From positions 16,098,726 through 16,162,725 of the forward strand of contig CM045737.1 of the NCBI GenBank assembly GCA_024760905.1: 64,000 nucleotides of DNA, in the 5' to 3' direction. Positions 22,950 to 32,979 of this stretch are shown here, piece by piece; the stretch's first letter is position 1; each line of letters opens with the position of its first letter. This DNA comes from Plotosus lineatus (taxonomy: Eukaryota; Chordata; Actinopteri; Siluriformes; Plotosidae). The position numbers and the translations under genes are program-made. The notes below the pieces were generated by a model. It did not search any database and was not told the origin of the DNA. It was given only the letters and a program-made list of their open reading frames with translations.

Positions 22950-23922
22950 CTAGTCTACACTCCAACGCTCTTTTTTCCCGAATGCGGTGAGGGCTGTTGT
23001 GTAGATAGTATCTCTCAAGAAGCTCCACTTGCTGTTGATGTCTTTGCCAGGAGTCTGCAAAGCCAACTTCTCCTTGACTGTGTCATGAAACAGTTGGATT
23101 CTCTGGGGATTCCTTAAGGAGCAGGTGTTGATGCGTGGGAGGCCTTTAGTTTTGGAGTGATGGATCCTCTTTGTTGTCAACCTTATCCTGCTTCCAACGA
23201 GGGTGTGGTCTGTGTCGTAGTCTGTGTTATGGAAACTTCTATGTGGAGAACGCTGCCCAGATCCCTGCGCCTGGTGAGGATAAGGTCCATCTGGTACCAG
23301 TGGCAAGATCTGGGGCGTCTCCAAGATACTTTGTGACGGTCTTTGCACTTGAAGTATGTATTTGTTACACACAGGCCATGATGGCAGCACAGTTCCAACA
23401 ACCTCTGTCCATTCTCATTCATCCTGCCTATGCCGTGGGACCAAGGCAGGAAGGCCAGGTGTTACAGTCGGCACCCACTCTAGCATTGAAGTCTCCTAGT
23501 AGGTAAAGTCCTTCAGTGCTGGGGATCCTGGAAATTGCATCACCCAGAGCCTCGTAAAACTGGTTCTTGGACTCTGGGGTGGAACGGAGTGTTGGTGCAT
23601 AGATGCTGAGGAGGTTTACAAAGCCTGCAGATGTAGAGAGGCATAAAGCGAGGATTCCCTATGATCCACTGGTTGGAGGTTCAATGGCCGTAGTCAACGA
23701 GTTCTTCACAGCGAAACCTACACCATGCAGTCTCGGGTCGTCTTGTGGCAGGCCCTGCCAGTAGAAGGTGTAGTTGGCCTCTTTGATAGTACCATTGTCA
23801 GCCAGGCGTGTTTCCTGTAGACAAGCAATGTTGATATTCAGACGTGTCAGTTCATGGTCGATGACTGCAGTCTTGCGGGCATCGTCAATTTGGTGAAGAT
23901 CACTTGTCAGTCCAGGACACAT
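22950..23922 (-). pseudogene. LINE APE-type endonuclease (frameshifted)
   Basis: N-terminal piece at 23922-23659: ARKTAVIDHELTRLNINIAC then LQETRLADNGTIKEANYTFYW, the LQETR block holding the catalytic Glu, then GVGFAVKNSL. Near 23510-23450 a LLGDFNARVGAD block (catalytic Asp-x-Asn) is visible, followed by MNENGQRLLELCCHHGLCVT and WRRPRSCHWYQMDLILTRRR (23422-23183), the last block carrying the Asp of the C-terminal motif. This enzyme nicks target DNA to prime reverse transcription. Frames change at least twice. Confidence 0.75.
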
Positions 23923-23924
23923 AG

Positions 23925-24850
23925 TCCGTACGTACCAGCTTGCTATTCAAAGAGCTGGAGTCTTCGTATTTATCCGTTTCTGTCTGCCTGGTGCGGAATT
24001 TACAGCTTGCTTGTCGGGATGGTCAGTCCCTAAGCCCTATGCACCCAGCAAAACAGGTGAGCTGTGGCGGGACAGCACCTTACTGGCTGGGGGCTGCCCA
24101 GCTTGGAGTGGGTGGTAGATGTCCAGTGAGACACAATGGTCTCTCCTACTGTCGGAAGTAGCCCCAGGCGCCCATATCCTACGCCAATCGGAATGAGCTT
24201 TTAACTGGTAACTGCTACTTCCCGTGTTGAGCCGAAGTCTTGCGTCAATGCTGGAGTGTCTTGTCCAGTGCGCTACGAGCCTGGGTGGGAAATATGGAAA
24301 ATTGGGCTGCCCAGACGTCAAGTCCCCCCTCTCGGCCTTGCTGATAGCATCCAAAGGAAAGGAAGATCCAGTACGATTTGGTACCAGCGCAGCTGCAGGA
24401 GTTGTCAGAAGGTAGGAGAATCCTCAGACCAACTGCCTTAGGGGCTCCACTCCGGATTTCTGTCGGGTTTACTCCTTAGCCTTCTCCCAACCAAGGGAAT
24501 CCACAAGGCAGTGGAACTATTTAACCCATAGTTTGGGGGTTTGGATCATGGGCATCAGGGTGTGTCCACGTACCAGTGGGCCTGCATGCCACATGTCTGG
24601 GGGCCAAACCTCCTCTGAGTCCCCTGTGGGTCAGCCTGAGTCCGCAAGGTACTCAGTTACCATGTGTCGCCGCGAGGAGGCACTACATGGGGCTTGATGG
24701 TGTAGAGGCTATGTACTGGCAGGGAGAGACTTATTTACTCAGCTCCCCTTTTCACAGGCAAGCTGCTAGCCAGCGGTGTTAGTTGAAAACGAGAGGTGAC
24801 AAGCACTACTACTACGACCACAACTACCACACTTTGCGCATCACAACACC
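23925..24850 (-). other. LINE 5' untranslated region
   Basis: About 0.9 kb upstream of the endonuclease, GC-richer than the flanks. It has no convincing coding frame and is taken as the LINE leader by position only. Confidence 0.5.
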
Positions 24851-24870
24851 CATTTGACACCTATATATAT

Positions 24871-25341
24871 ATGGATCCCTCGCTACTTCGCACTTCAATT
24901 CATGTAGCTTCAGTGCATCGTGTTTCTTCTTCTAAATATTCATTAAATAAAAATGAAGGAAATTAAGGGAAAATAGAGGAAAAAGTTAAGTAAAATGCCA
25001 CACAACAAGGCCAATTATTAAAAAACAAAACAAAACAAAACCATAAACAAACAAAACAACCCAAAACCTCACATCAAAACTACTTATGTTTTTGTGAGGT
25101 GCGCACCTGAGTGTCTGCATCTGTATGTCTGTATATTTATATTTTATTTACATCTTATGCATTATTTTTTAATGTTTAATTGTTATTATAAGCATTTATA
25201 GCATTGAATATGTATTTTTTGATATTATATACAAATAAACGTCAGTCGGGGGGGGGGGGGGGTGTTGATCCTACTTTGCGGAATTCGTTAGTCGCAGGGA
25301 GATATTGGTCCCAATTAACCACGGAAAGTGAGGGATCCCTG
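24871..25341 (-). mobile_element. Pogo/Tigger-like MITE (family of 1-1391)
   Basis: Reverse orientation. The plus-strand left end is GGATCCCTCGCTACTTCGC and the right end is AAAGTGAGGGATCCCTG followed by TA. The interior shows the complement of the GCATAATTGGCC and GATGTAAATAAAATATAAA blocks. A G run lies at about 25249-25262. Confidence 0.85.
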
Positions 25342-26190
25342 TATGTACTTCCCTAATGACCAAAGAAGACATTTGCATAATAACTTTGAAAGCAACCACT
25401 GTTCGCTATATCATTGCACTGCCTGTAGTGAGAGAAGTGAGAGAGAGCGGGCGGGCAGGTAGGGAGAGATAGAACTTATCAGAGCTTAGTGCAATAGCAG
25501 GTCTTCGCAGTGACCTATGTTGTTATATAATGAGTTTTTCATCTACAGTTAGCATTTTACAATCTGCAATACAATGAATGTCCATAAATTTGCACATTAC
25601 ATCTCCAGTAACTTTAAGAAAAAAGGATTGGATCTTTCAAAAGATGTTTGACAAACTTAGTTCCCAAGTAACTTCTTCCACAAACTAAGAAATGAAGCAT
25701 GTCAGAGATGCATTGTCAGGGATAATGGATCTGCCCTCAGGATGTTCCAGAATCTATTGTATCTTGGGTAACATGTAAATTCGAAGTTCTTCATTTATTG
25801 TGAAGGCAGTTTAATAGGATTTGATTTTACACAGAACTTCATCAGAATTCACTTCAGTTTCTCTTAATAGACTTTGTTACCTGGATTTCTCTGAACCTCA
25901 TCAATGTCCCAGAGCATCACTGCACTTTGTTCAGCAAGCATTATGATAATTTGCTAATTTCTTGCTAGAGCAGTTAAGGTGTATTGATTACTGTGCTACA
26001 GATCTGACATTATTCAAAGTACATGCCAGTGTGCAACACACACACACACACACATACACACACACTCAAACACTCAAAAAAAAAAAAAAAAAAAAAAAAA
26101 AATCAATGAACGCATGTGTTTGCTCCACCAATCACTGTAGCACTGGGGCTGTTTGTTTATGATAATAATATTCATAATAATTATAATGCT
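25342..26190. other. Unique DNA, then an (AC)n(A)n microsatellite
   Basis: No gene is seen. The microsatellite occupies about 26035-26102. Confidence 0.55.
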
Positions 26191-26512
26191 TGGGCAGTGG
26201 TGGCCTGGTCGTAAAGGTGCTGGATCACTGATCCTAAGGTTGTCACTGTCCTCCTAGTGCAGCTAACTGGGTTATCAAAGGCTGGCCATGTCTCTCACTG
26301 TCTCTGTTGAGAGGTTCAGGTAAAAGAACCATTCCTGACTTTTGACATGAGTAGGCTACATAGCCATCAGCATGTTTTCACCTTGCGATGGCCTGGAAAG
26401 CTGTCCAGGATGTACTCTGCCCTAGCCCGGAGTTGACTGGGATGGGCGCCAGCCTCCCCGCAACCCTAATTAGGATTAAGTGGTGACAGAAAATAAACAA
26501 ATGAATAGATGA
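26191..26512 (+). mobile_element. tRNA-headed SINE, family A, L2-like tail
   Basis: Head GGGCAGTGGTGGCCTGGTCG, body GTCTCTCACTGTCTCTGTTG, tail GATGGCCTGGAAAGCTGTCC then AGGATTAAGTGGTGACAGAA. Full length but missing part of the B box (deleted after CTAAGGTTG). Confidence 0.85.
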
Positions 26513-26715
26513 ATCATAATGATGATGATGAAAATGATCACGAGGATTATCATTATCCTTAGACTTTGCAAGTTTCTAGTTTGTGACACTACCAATAAAT
26601 TTAAATAGAGAACAAATATAAAGAAGATTAATTAAAGTGACTTAGTAAGGCATTGAGCTACAACAAACCTACAAAACAGGTTAGGTACCAAATGCATTCT
26701 TATTATATATACACA

Positions 26716-27020
26716 CAGTGGTACCTCACCTTACAAAAGTCCCAACAAACAAAAAATTCAGGTTACAAAAAACATTTTCCAAAATTTTTTGTCTCTGTAT
26801 ACAAAACAAGTTCTCCTTATGAAACGCGCCAAATGCACCATTCAAATATTCAAATGCGCCATTCTCACATTGACTATCTTCCAACATCCCACCCCGCTGG
26901 CCTCCCATTGGCTAGGAGGGATGACGCAGATCTCTTCCATTGGCTATCTTCGAACATCCCGCCACGCTGGCCTCCCATTGGCTAGGTGGGATGACGCCAC
27001 TTCCTCCCATTAGTTATTAC
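26716..27020 (+). mobile_element. Pogo/Tigger left-end fragment
   Basis: It starts with CAGTGGTACCTCACCTTAC and continues into two exact-length 70-bp tandem units (26871-26940 and 26941-27010) containing CCTCCCATTGGCTAG. It is truncated where the Tc1 remnant begins. Transposase is not present. Confidence 0.75.
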
Positions 27021-27037
27021 GGAAATCATCAGTATTA

Positions 27038-28671
27038 CAATGGTATGAAAAAGTATCTGAATCTTTTGGAATTTCTCACATTTCTGCATAAAATCACCAT
27101 CAAATGTGATCTGATCTTTGTCAAAATTACACGGATGAAAAAACAGTGTCTGCTTTAACTAAAACCACCCAAACATTTATAGGTTTTCATATTTTAATGA
27201 GGATAGCATGCAAACAATGACATAAGGGGGAGGAATAAGTAACTGAACCATCACATTTAATATTTTGTGCCCCCCCCCCCCCCCTTTGGCAGCAATAACT
27301 TCAACCAGACGCTTCCTGTAGCTGCAGATCAGTCTGGAATATCGATCAAGACTAATTTTGGCCCATTCTTCTTTACAAAACTGCTGTAGTTCAGTCAGAT
27401 TCCTGGGATGGGGATGTCTCGCATGAATCGCTGTGTTGAGGTCATGCCACAGCATCTCAATGGGGTTCAAGTCTGGACTTTGACTTGGCCACTCCAGAAC
27501 GTGCATTTTGTTCTTCTGACACCATTCTGAAGTTGATTTACTTCTGTGTTTTGGATCATTGTCTTGTTGCAGCATCCATCCTCTCTTTAGCTTCAACTGT
27601 CTGACAGACGGCCTCAGGTTTTCCTGCAAAACATCCTGATAAACTTTTGAATTCATTTTTCCATTAATGATTGCAAGTTTTCCAGGCCCCAAGGCAGCAA
27701 AACAGCCCCAAACCATGATGCACCCTCCACCATGCTTCACGGTGGGGATGAGGTGTTGATGTTGGTGAGCTGTTCCATTTTTCCTCCACACATGACGTTG
27801 TGTGTTCCTCCCAAACAATTCAACTTTGGTTTCATCAGTCCACAAAATATTTTGCCAAAACTTCTGTGGAGTGTCCAAGTGCCTTTTTGTGAACATTAAA
27901 CGAGCAACAATGTTTTTTTAGACAGCAGTGGCTTCCTCCTTGGAGTCCTCCCATGAACACCATTCTTGGCCATTGTTTTACATATAGTTGATGTGTGCAC
28001 AGAGATATTGGACTGTGCCAGTAATTTCTGTAAGTCTTTAGCAGACGCTCTAGGGTTTTTTTTTTTTACCTCTCTGAGTATTCTGCGCTGAACTCTTGGT
28101 GTCATCTTTGGTGGACGGCCACTCCTTGGGAGAGAAGCAACAGTGCCAAACTCTCTCCATTTGTAGACAAATTCTCTGACTGTCGATTGATGAACATCCA
28201 GACTTTTAGAGATGGTTTTGTATCCTTTCCCAGATTTATACAAATCAACAATTCTTGATCGCAAGTCTTCAGACAGCTCTTTTGAGCGAGCCATGGTGCA
28301 CATCAGACAATGCTTCTCATCAAGACAATTCTTAACAGGTGTGTTTTTTATAGTGGGCAGGGCAGCTTTAAGCCACTCATCAGTGATTGGGCACACACCT
28401 GACTTAAATTGTTTGGTAAAAATTGGTTTCAATTGCTCTTTAAGTCTCTCTAGGCAGTGGGTTCAGTTACTTATTCCTCCCCCTTCTGTCATTGTTTGCA
28501 TGCTATCCTCATTAAAATATGAAAACTTATAAATATTTGGGTGGTTTTAGTTAAAGCAGACACTGTTTTTTCATCTGTGTGATTTTGACAAAGATCAGAT
28601 CACATTTGATGGTGATTTTATGCAGAAATGTGAGAAATTCCAAAAGGTTCAGATACTTTTTCATACCACTG
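27038..28671 (-). mobile_element. Tc1-like transposon, near intact
   Basis: Ends are CAATGGTATGAAAAAGTATC (27038) and GATACTTTTTCATACCACTG (28671), each flanked by TA. Terminal inverted repeats are about 210 bp (27038-27248 and 28460-28671) and match closely, including a GTGATCTGATCTTTGTC block. One minus-strand transposase gene lies between. The total of 1634 bp is normal for Tc1 elements with long terminal repeats. Confidence 0.93.
27177..28294 (-). pseudogene. Tc1 transposase, one frameshift
   Basis: The N-terminal part (28294-27920) begins MARSKELSEDLRSRIVDLYK, a paired-like helix-turn-helix that binds the terminal repeats, and has the GRPPK hook motif and KNGVHGRTPRRKPLL. The catalytic part (from 27896) has ILWTDETKVELFG (first Asp), WMLQQDNDPKHRSK (second Asp) and PDLNPIEMLW (Glu). 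Thirty-four residues separate the second Asp from the Glu, the Tc1 DD34E signature. The two parts lie in different frames. The shift maps to a run of seven A (plus-strand T at 27913-27919) that is one base short for continuous reading. A C run near 27270 changes the C terminus. The start was chosen at MARSKEL, as in the family. It would cut and paste the element in the nucleus. Confidence 0.9.
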
Positions 28672-28810
28672 TAAAACAATAAAAGACCTGAAATATTTCA
28701 CTTGGTGTGCAATGAATCTAAAATATATGAGAGTTTAATTTTTATCAGTACATTACAGAAAATAATTAACTTTTCACAATATGCTAATTTTTTGAGAAGG
28801 ACTAGTATAT

Positions 28811-29445
28811 TATATACTATATACACGTATGTGTGTGTGTGTGGGGGGATTTATTCAGTTTATGGTTTGATAATGGAAGTGAAGAGCCCTTAATTTTGTT
28901 GTGATTTGGCAAGTGTAAAGGTCACACACTACTTTACTTTGTTTTTTTACTTTCATCAGGTTAAAATAGTCTTTAAAAACATTAGTAAACATAGAATAAA
29001 TACAGAATAATTATAGCTTGATTTGTGATTACTTTTCTCTGAAAAGAGCTCAACTGACCTGACCATGATGAAAAAGATCTCACATCAGAGTCATGGTTTT
29101 CTCCTTTACATTAAAATGTTTGCATTCCTTTCTTAGTGAAGACAGACTCCAGGTTCCTTTAATAAGTCACAAATACAACTCTTAAGAGTCCAAAGTAAGA
29201 ATGTGTACATGAAACAAACTCTATGCGATCAGCCTTTAACTTGATGATGGCAGCGAGTACCATGCAGCCCGATAATTGAACTGACCGACAGCTTGCAACA
29301 GTAAAACTGAATGTTGCTCCACAAAAATTACTCTGCCGAATGACCCAGGCCAGATGGTAATTACCACCACAGCTCTTTTGCTCTGCTACTGAACAAATGG
29401 TACTTGTTCAAGGAGCATCTGGCCCCATTATGAGACTGCATACAC
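28811..29445. other. Unique AT-rich DNA, no gene seen
   Basis: No recognised repeat or credible open frame. Confidence 0.5.
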
Positions 29446-29446
29446 A

Positions 29447-29523
<77 letters not shown>
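29446..29523. repeat. (AC)n microsatellite
   Basis: Nearly uninterrupted AC run. Confidence 0.95.
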
Positions 29524-29525
<2 letters not shown>

Positions 29526-29631
29526 ATCAAAGACACACTCTTCCTATTCAGTTTATGCAAGCATATTGTGCAGACAGTAATGCCACCAACACAATACTTT
29601 CTTCTTTTTTTGAACAATTCCAAACTTTAAG

Positions 29632-29925
29632 ATTGGGCAGCATAGTGGTGAATTGGTTATCATGTCCGCCATCAGCAATCTCGAGACATGGGCTCAGTCA
29701 TTTCTGTGTGGAGTTTCTATGTTATCCTTGTGCTTGTATAGGTTTCATCCAGGTTCTCCAGATTCCACAGTGAAAAGATGTGCACAATAGGCTTACTGGC
29801 TGTTCCAAATTGTTCCTAGTTGAAAGTGTGAATGGTTGTGTATGTTAACACATTGTGGCTGGAGAGTTGTTCATTGTTTACATTCACCCAGTATCAGCTG
29901 ATGAAGCAGTAAGGAAAATAATGAG
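29632..29925 (+). mobile_element. tRNA-headed SINE, family B
   Basis: Head GGGCAGCATAGTGGTGAATT then GGTTATCATGTCCGCC, body TTTCTGTGTGGAGTTTCTAT, then CCAGGTTCTCCAGATTCC. Diverged, with the tail partly lost. Confidence 0.75.
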
Positions 29926-30444
29926 TAAGAGTTTGTAATTTTTTTTTTTTTAAATTATTGAAGTCGGAGTGCTGGAGAGCAGAGATCTCAGAGAAATGAG
30001 AGATTTATTTCTTCATGAGAAAATCCAATATATACATGGTTAAATAAATGAAATAGAAAAACAGAGTTAAATAAAGAATAAAAGAGTAATGAATGCAAAT
30101 CGAATTAATCTGAAAATGATGGATTGATCAGTGTTTCACGACCTATAGAAAACGAGTGTCTGTACTATGGTTACATAACGGGCCTCCTGTCAGGCAAAGC
30201 CATTGCCACCTCTGGGTCCTGCAGTCGCCCCAGTTGCCAGGCAACCGCCAGTGGTGCAATCAGTGCAAAAGCACCACACCTGTTCCTGCTACTTTAAAGG
30301 CATGCTGCGGACAAGTCAGTGTCTTATACACAGGTATTAATTTTTGTCTGGTTATGTTACTGTCTGTTTAAAAAAATGGTTCTGGAACAGAAAAAAAGAA
30401 CATTATATTTCTGGAAAGAAACAATAAATGAATTTTTAAAAGAT
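29926..30444. other. Unique DNA, no gene seen
   Basis: A GC-richer patch lies at 30175-30310 without recognisable coding signal. The rest is AT-rich. Confidence 0.45.
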
Positions 30445-30460
30445 AGACATTTTTTGAAAT
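30445..30460 (+). repeat. Target-site duplication, left copy of RTE
   Basis: AGACATTTTTTGAAAT is repeated exactly at 35148-35163, bracketing the RTE element. Confidence 0.9.
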
Positions 30461-30559
30461 GCAGCCGTGAGGGGGGGCACAATCCAGTGTTCATCCTAAC
30501 GCCAGTCCCAAGCCTGGATAAATGCAGAGGGTTGTGTCAGGAAGAGAATCCGTTGTAAA

Positions 30560-30806
30560 ATATGTGAGGCGCTCCATCGAAAGTAGGCGCTTGTCACAAG
30601 TGACACACAGAGCTTGCGAGACGAAGCACGGCTTATCCGGACTTCCGATCTTTCATGTAAGCAGGTGATGGTTAAGTACTAAACAAGTATTCAACGTGCA
30701 CTTGTTCACTTGAAAGATCGGAAGTCTGGATAAGCCGTGCTTTGTCTCACAAGCTCCGTGTGTCACTTGCGACAAGCGTCTACTTTCGGTGGAGCACGTC
30801 ACATAT
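30560..30806. mobile_element. Foldback (palindromic) MITE inside RTE leader
   Basis: Two arms of about 96 bp (30560-30655 and 30711-30806) are reverse complements with about eight mismatches. For example, CGAAAGTAGGCGCTTGTC on the left faces GACAAGCGTCTACTTTCG on the right. A 56-bp spacer separates them. The uninterrupted RTE copy near 50540-50590 lacks this block. The arms and spacer are homologous to 12866-12988 inside a pogo-like element. Confidence 0.85.
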
Positions 30807-30989
30807 GTGCCAAGAATTACTATGTGAGTCACAAAAACGAATTTCATACCGGATCAGTCGAGGCCCGGGTTAACAACGACCGCCATCAGTGATGTAAATC
30901 AACAGGGTGCTGGTGGAAACTAGACTACTGTTGGTCGAAGAAGGGGAGGCAGGAGGCATATCCGTAGACAGAGAGAGAAGAGGAAAAGC

Positions 30990-31663
30990 ATGAGTCTAGG
31001 ACTGAGAGTAGGGACTTTGAATGTTGGAACTATGACAGGAAAAGGTACAGAGCTGGCTGACATGATGCAGAGGAGGAAGGTGGACATACTGTGTGTTCAG
31101 GAGACCAGGTGGAAAGGTAGCAAGGCTAGAAGCTTCGGAGCAGGGTTTAAGTTGTTTTATTATGGTGTGGATGGGAAGAGAAATGGAGTAGGAGTCATCT
31201 TGAAGGAGAGGTTTGTCAGGAATGTTCTAGAAGTGAAAAGAGTGTCAGACAAAGTGATGAGTGAGTCTCAAGTTAGAAATTGAAGGTGTGATGTTCAATG
31301 TTGTCAGTGCTTATGCCCCACAGGCAGGATGTGAGCTATAACAGAAGGAGAGATTCTGGAGTGAGTTAGATGAAGTGATGCAGAGTACCCTCAGAGGTGA
31401 AAGAGTGGTCATTGGTGCAGACTTCAATGGGCATGTTGGTGCAGGCAACAGAAGGGACGAGGAAGTGATGGGTGGGTTTGGTATCCAGGACAGGAACACA
31501 GAAGGGCAGATGTTGATAGATTTTGAAAAAAGGACGAAATGGCTGTGGTGAATACTTTCTTCCAGAAGAGACAGGAGCATAGGGTGTCGTATAAGAGTGA
31601 AGGTACGAGCACACAGGTTACATCTTGTGCAGGCAATCTAATTTGAAGGAAGTAGTGACTGCA
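30990..31663 (+). pseudogene. RTE endonuclease, N-terminal part
   Basis: Opens MSLGLRVGTLNVGTMTGKGT, followed by RRKVDILCVQETRWKGSKA with the catalytic Glu of the APE fold, GFKLFYYGVDGKRNGVGVIL and VLEVKRVSDKVMS. Past a frameshift near 31270, a VVIGADFNGHVGAG-type block (31405-31445) carries the Asp-x-Asn motif. The gene continues after the R2-like insert at 32980. Several small deletions break the frame. The start was chosen at the Met before SLGLRVG by comparison with the second RTE copy, whose frame is open further upstream (from 50558), so the true start may be earlier. Confidence 0.85.
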
Positions 31664-32979
31664 CTATGTAAATGCATCTACTCATGCGACTGGACACATT
31701 ATCAGTGATATTCTCAGAATCATTGGGTGTTTCGGGTCTTTCAACATCATACACGCTCATTGGCACACTGGCTACCACGACTCCATGGTTCTCCTCTCTT
31801 GAGCCACAGCCATCTTGAGGCCTTCTCTGCCGCTTTGGTGGTATTGCGGATGGCTTTTCTCCTCTGTTGCCCAACGATGCCTAGACAACCCAGAGCTTTG
31901 GCGAAGGTCCGAACCGCAAAGCCTCTGAATCCACACCCCTTCAGCCATTCGCCATTGCTCTGGGATCTTCCCCTTTCTCCAGAAGACTCTCAGTATTTTC
32001 CACAGACGCAGTAGTAGTTTGTGACAGTTCTTGTACACTTTATACGAAGTGCCACTTGGTCCTGAAGCAGAGCATGCTCTGGCTTTATGAACAGCCTCTT
32101 TGATTTCCCTTAGCTTCAGCTCTGACATATCAAACTGCACCTCAGGCTCAGGGGGATCATCACTCTCCTTATGAGGTGGATCTTCTTTGCTCTGTGGTTC
32201 TTTGTATAGGATGTTCCTGAGCTTTTCTTCTCCTCTTCGCCAAACTGCTTCGCTGCCAACCCAATAATGATTGCCGTCATGGCTTGCTGCTTCCGGTCCG
32301 CCTCACCCTTTGACGCTGATTCCAAAATCTGGTCCACGTCATCATCAAATTGCTTCCACAATGAAGTCATGGTAGCTGCCAGCCACTTAATCCGCCTCCG
32401 CTTTGATTGGGTGCTCGAGGAGCACAATGACAACAATTGGAGGTTTCGAGCACTGTGGGGTGACTCCGGGCAAGGCCCCTCTTGCATCTCATCAGGTGTA
32501 ACACCTGTGAGTTGTGTTGCTCCTGCTCCCCCCAAACACTTCATCTTTGCTTGGTGGATTTTCATGCAGGTTTTTGCAAACTTTTCCACAAATACACTGT
32601 GAGCTCATAGTCGATTGTCCATTGCCTTGGTGTATTACCATTGTAGCCGTCCAGTTGGGTTGCTCATCCTCCCCCCCCCCCCCTCTCGGGCACCCCTGGG
32701 GGTATCTCTCCATTGAGTTCATCGTAGCTTGTTTGGATGTCCTCCTCACGGTGAACACAGATTGGGTTGCCAGCCTGCTGTGCTCCGGTTGCTGTCTCTC
32801 CGAGCCGTCACTGTCTCTCCAGTAGTCACCACACTATTCCTGGTTGTCATCCAGACTTTCCTGGCTGTCACTGATGTCTTAGGGTACTCGCTATGTAAAT
32901 ACATCTACTCATGCGACTGGACACATCATCAGTGATGTTCCTGGAATCATTGGGTGTTTCGGGTCTTTCAACATCATAC
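31664..32979 (-). mobile_element. R2-like retroelement fragment with 89-bp terminal direct repeats
   Basis: Two 89-bp direct repeats (31664-31752 and 32891-32979) differ at six positions, all transitions, and bound 1138 bp. Removing 31664-32979 restores the RTE sequence GACTGCAAAGTAGTAG exactly, so this is a clean insertion with no more than one or two duplicated bases. The interior holds minus-strand reverse-transcriptase sequence. The repeats do not have the TG..CA ends of LTRs. Confidence 0.8.
31772..32589 (-). pseudogene. R2/Hero-like RT N-terminal region fragment
   Basis: The upstream frame (32589-32116) has a charged region (STQSKRRRIKWLAATMTSLW then QFDDDVDQIL). The downstream one (32140-31772) has FDMSELKLREIKEAVHKARA then SASGPSGTSYKVYKNCHKLL and VFWRKGKIPEQWRMAEGVWI, the linker and first RT motif block of non-LTR elements (compare GKAVGPDDIPVEVWK in the RTE copy). 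The SGPSGTSYKVYKN form recalls R2/Hero-type elements, but clade is tentative. The palm catalytic motifs are missing: the fragment runs out into scrambled sequence and the left 89-bp repeat. Two frames and no start codon argue for a dead copy. Confidence 0.6.

Larger units (their letters stand above)
20715..24850 (-). mobile_element. APE-type LINE, near full length, clade uncertain
   Basis: About 4.1 kb on the minus strand in the order 5' untranslated region (24850-23925), endonuclease (23922-23000), reverse transcriptase (22928-21600), thumb and C-terminal domain with a Cys2His2 zinc finger (21680-20760) and a short 3' end. The order and motifs define a non-LTR retrotransposon. I cannot place its clade from sequence memory with confidence. 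The 5' side abuts a MITE at 24871. Confidence 0.8.
27023..28810 (-). mobile_element. Terminal-repeat remnant of a Tc1 copy, split by another Tc1
   Basis: 27023-27037 plus 28674-28805 joined reads as the right terminal repeat of the Tc1 family at 44626-46190: AAATCATCAGTATTA before the insert, then AAACAATAAAAGACCTGAAA after it, ending in TTTTTTGAGAAGGACTAG. The other Tc1 element sits at a TA within it. Confidence 0.85.

Noticed and set aside
26871..27010. The 70-bp tandem unit as a CRISPR-like array.
   Set aside because: Only two directly adjoining units, no spacers, and it lies inside a pogo-like element in a eukaryotic genome.
31664..32979. The 89-bp direct repeats as LTRs of an endogenous retrovirus or Ty element.
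   Set aside because: They lack TG..CA ends, no primer-binding site or polypurine tract is visible, the length is far too short, no clear 4-6 bp target duplication exists, and the interior resembles a non-LTR reverse transcriptase.
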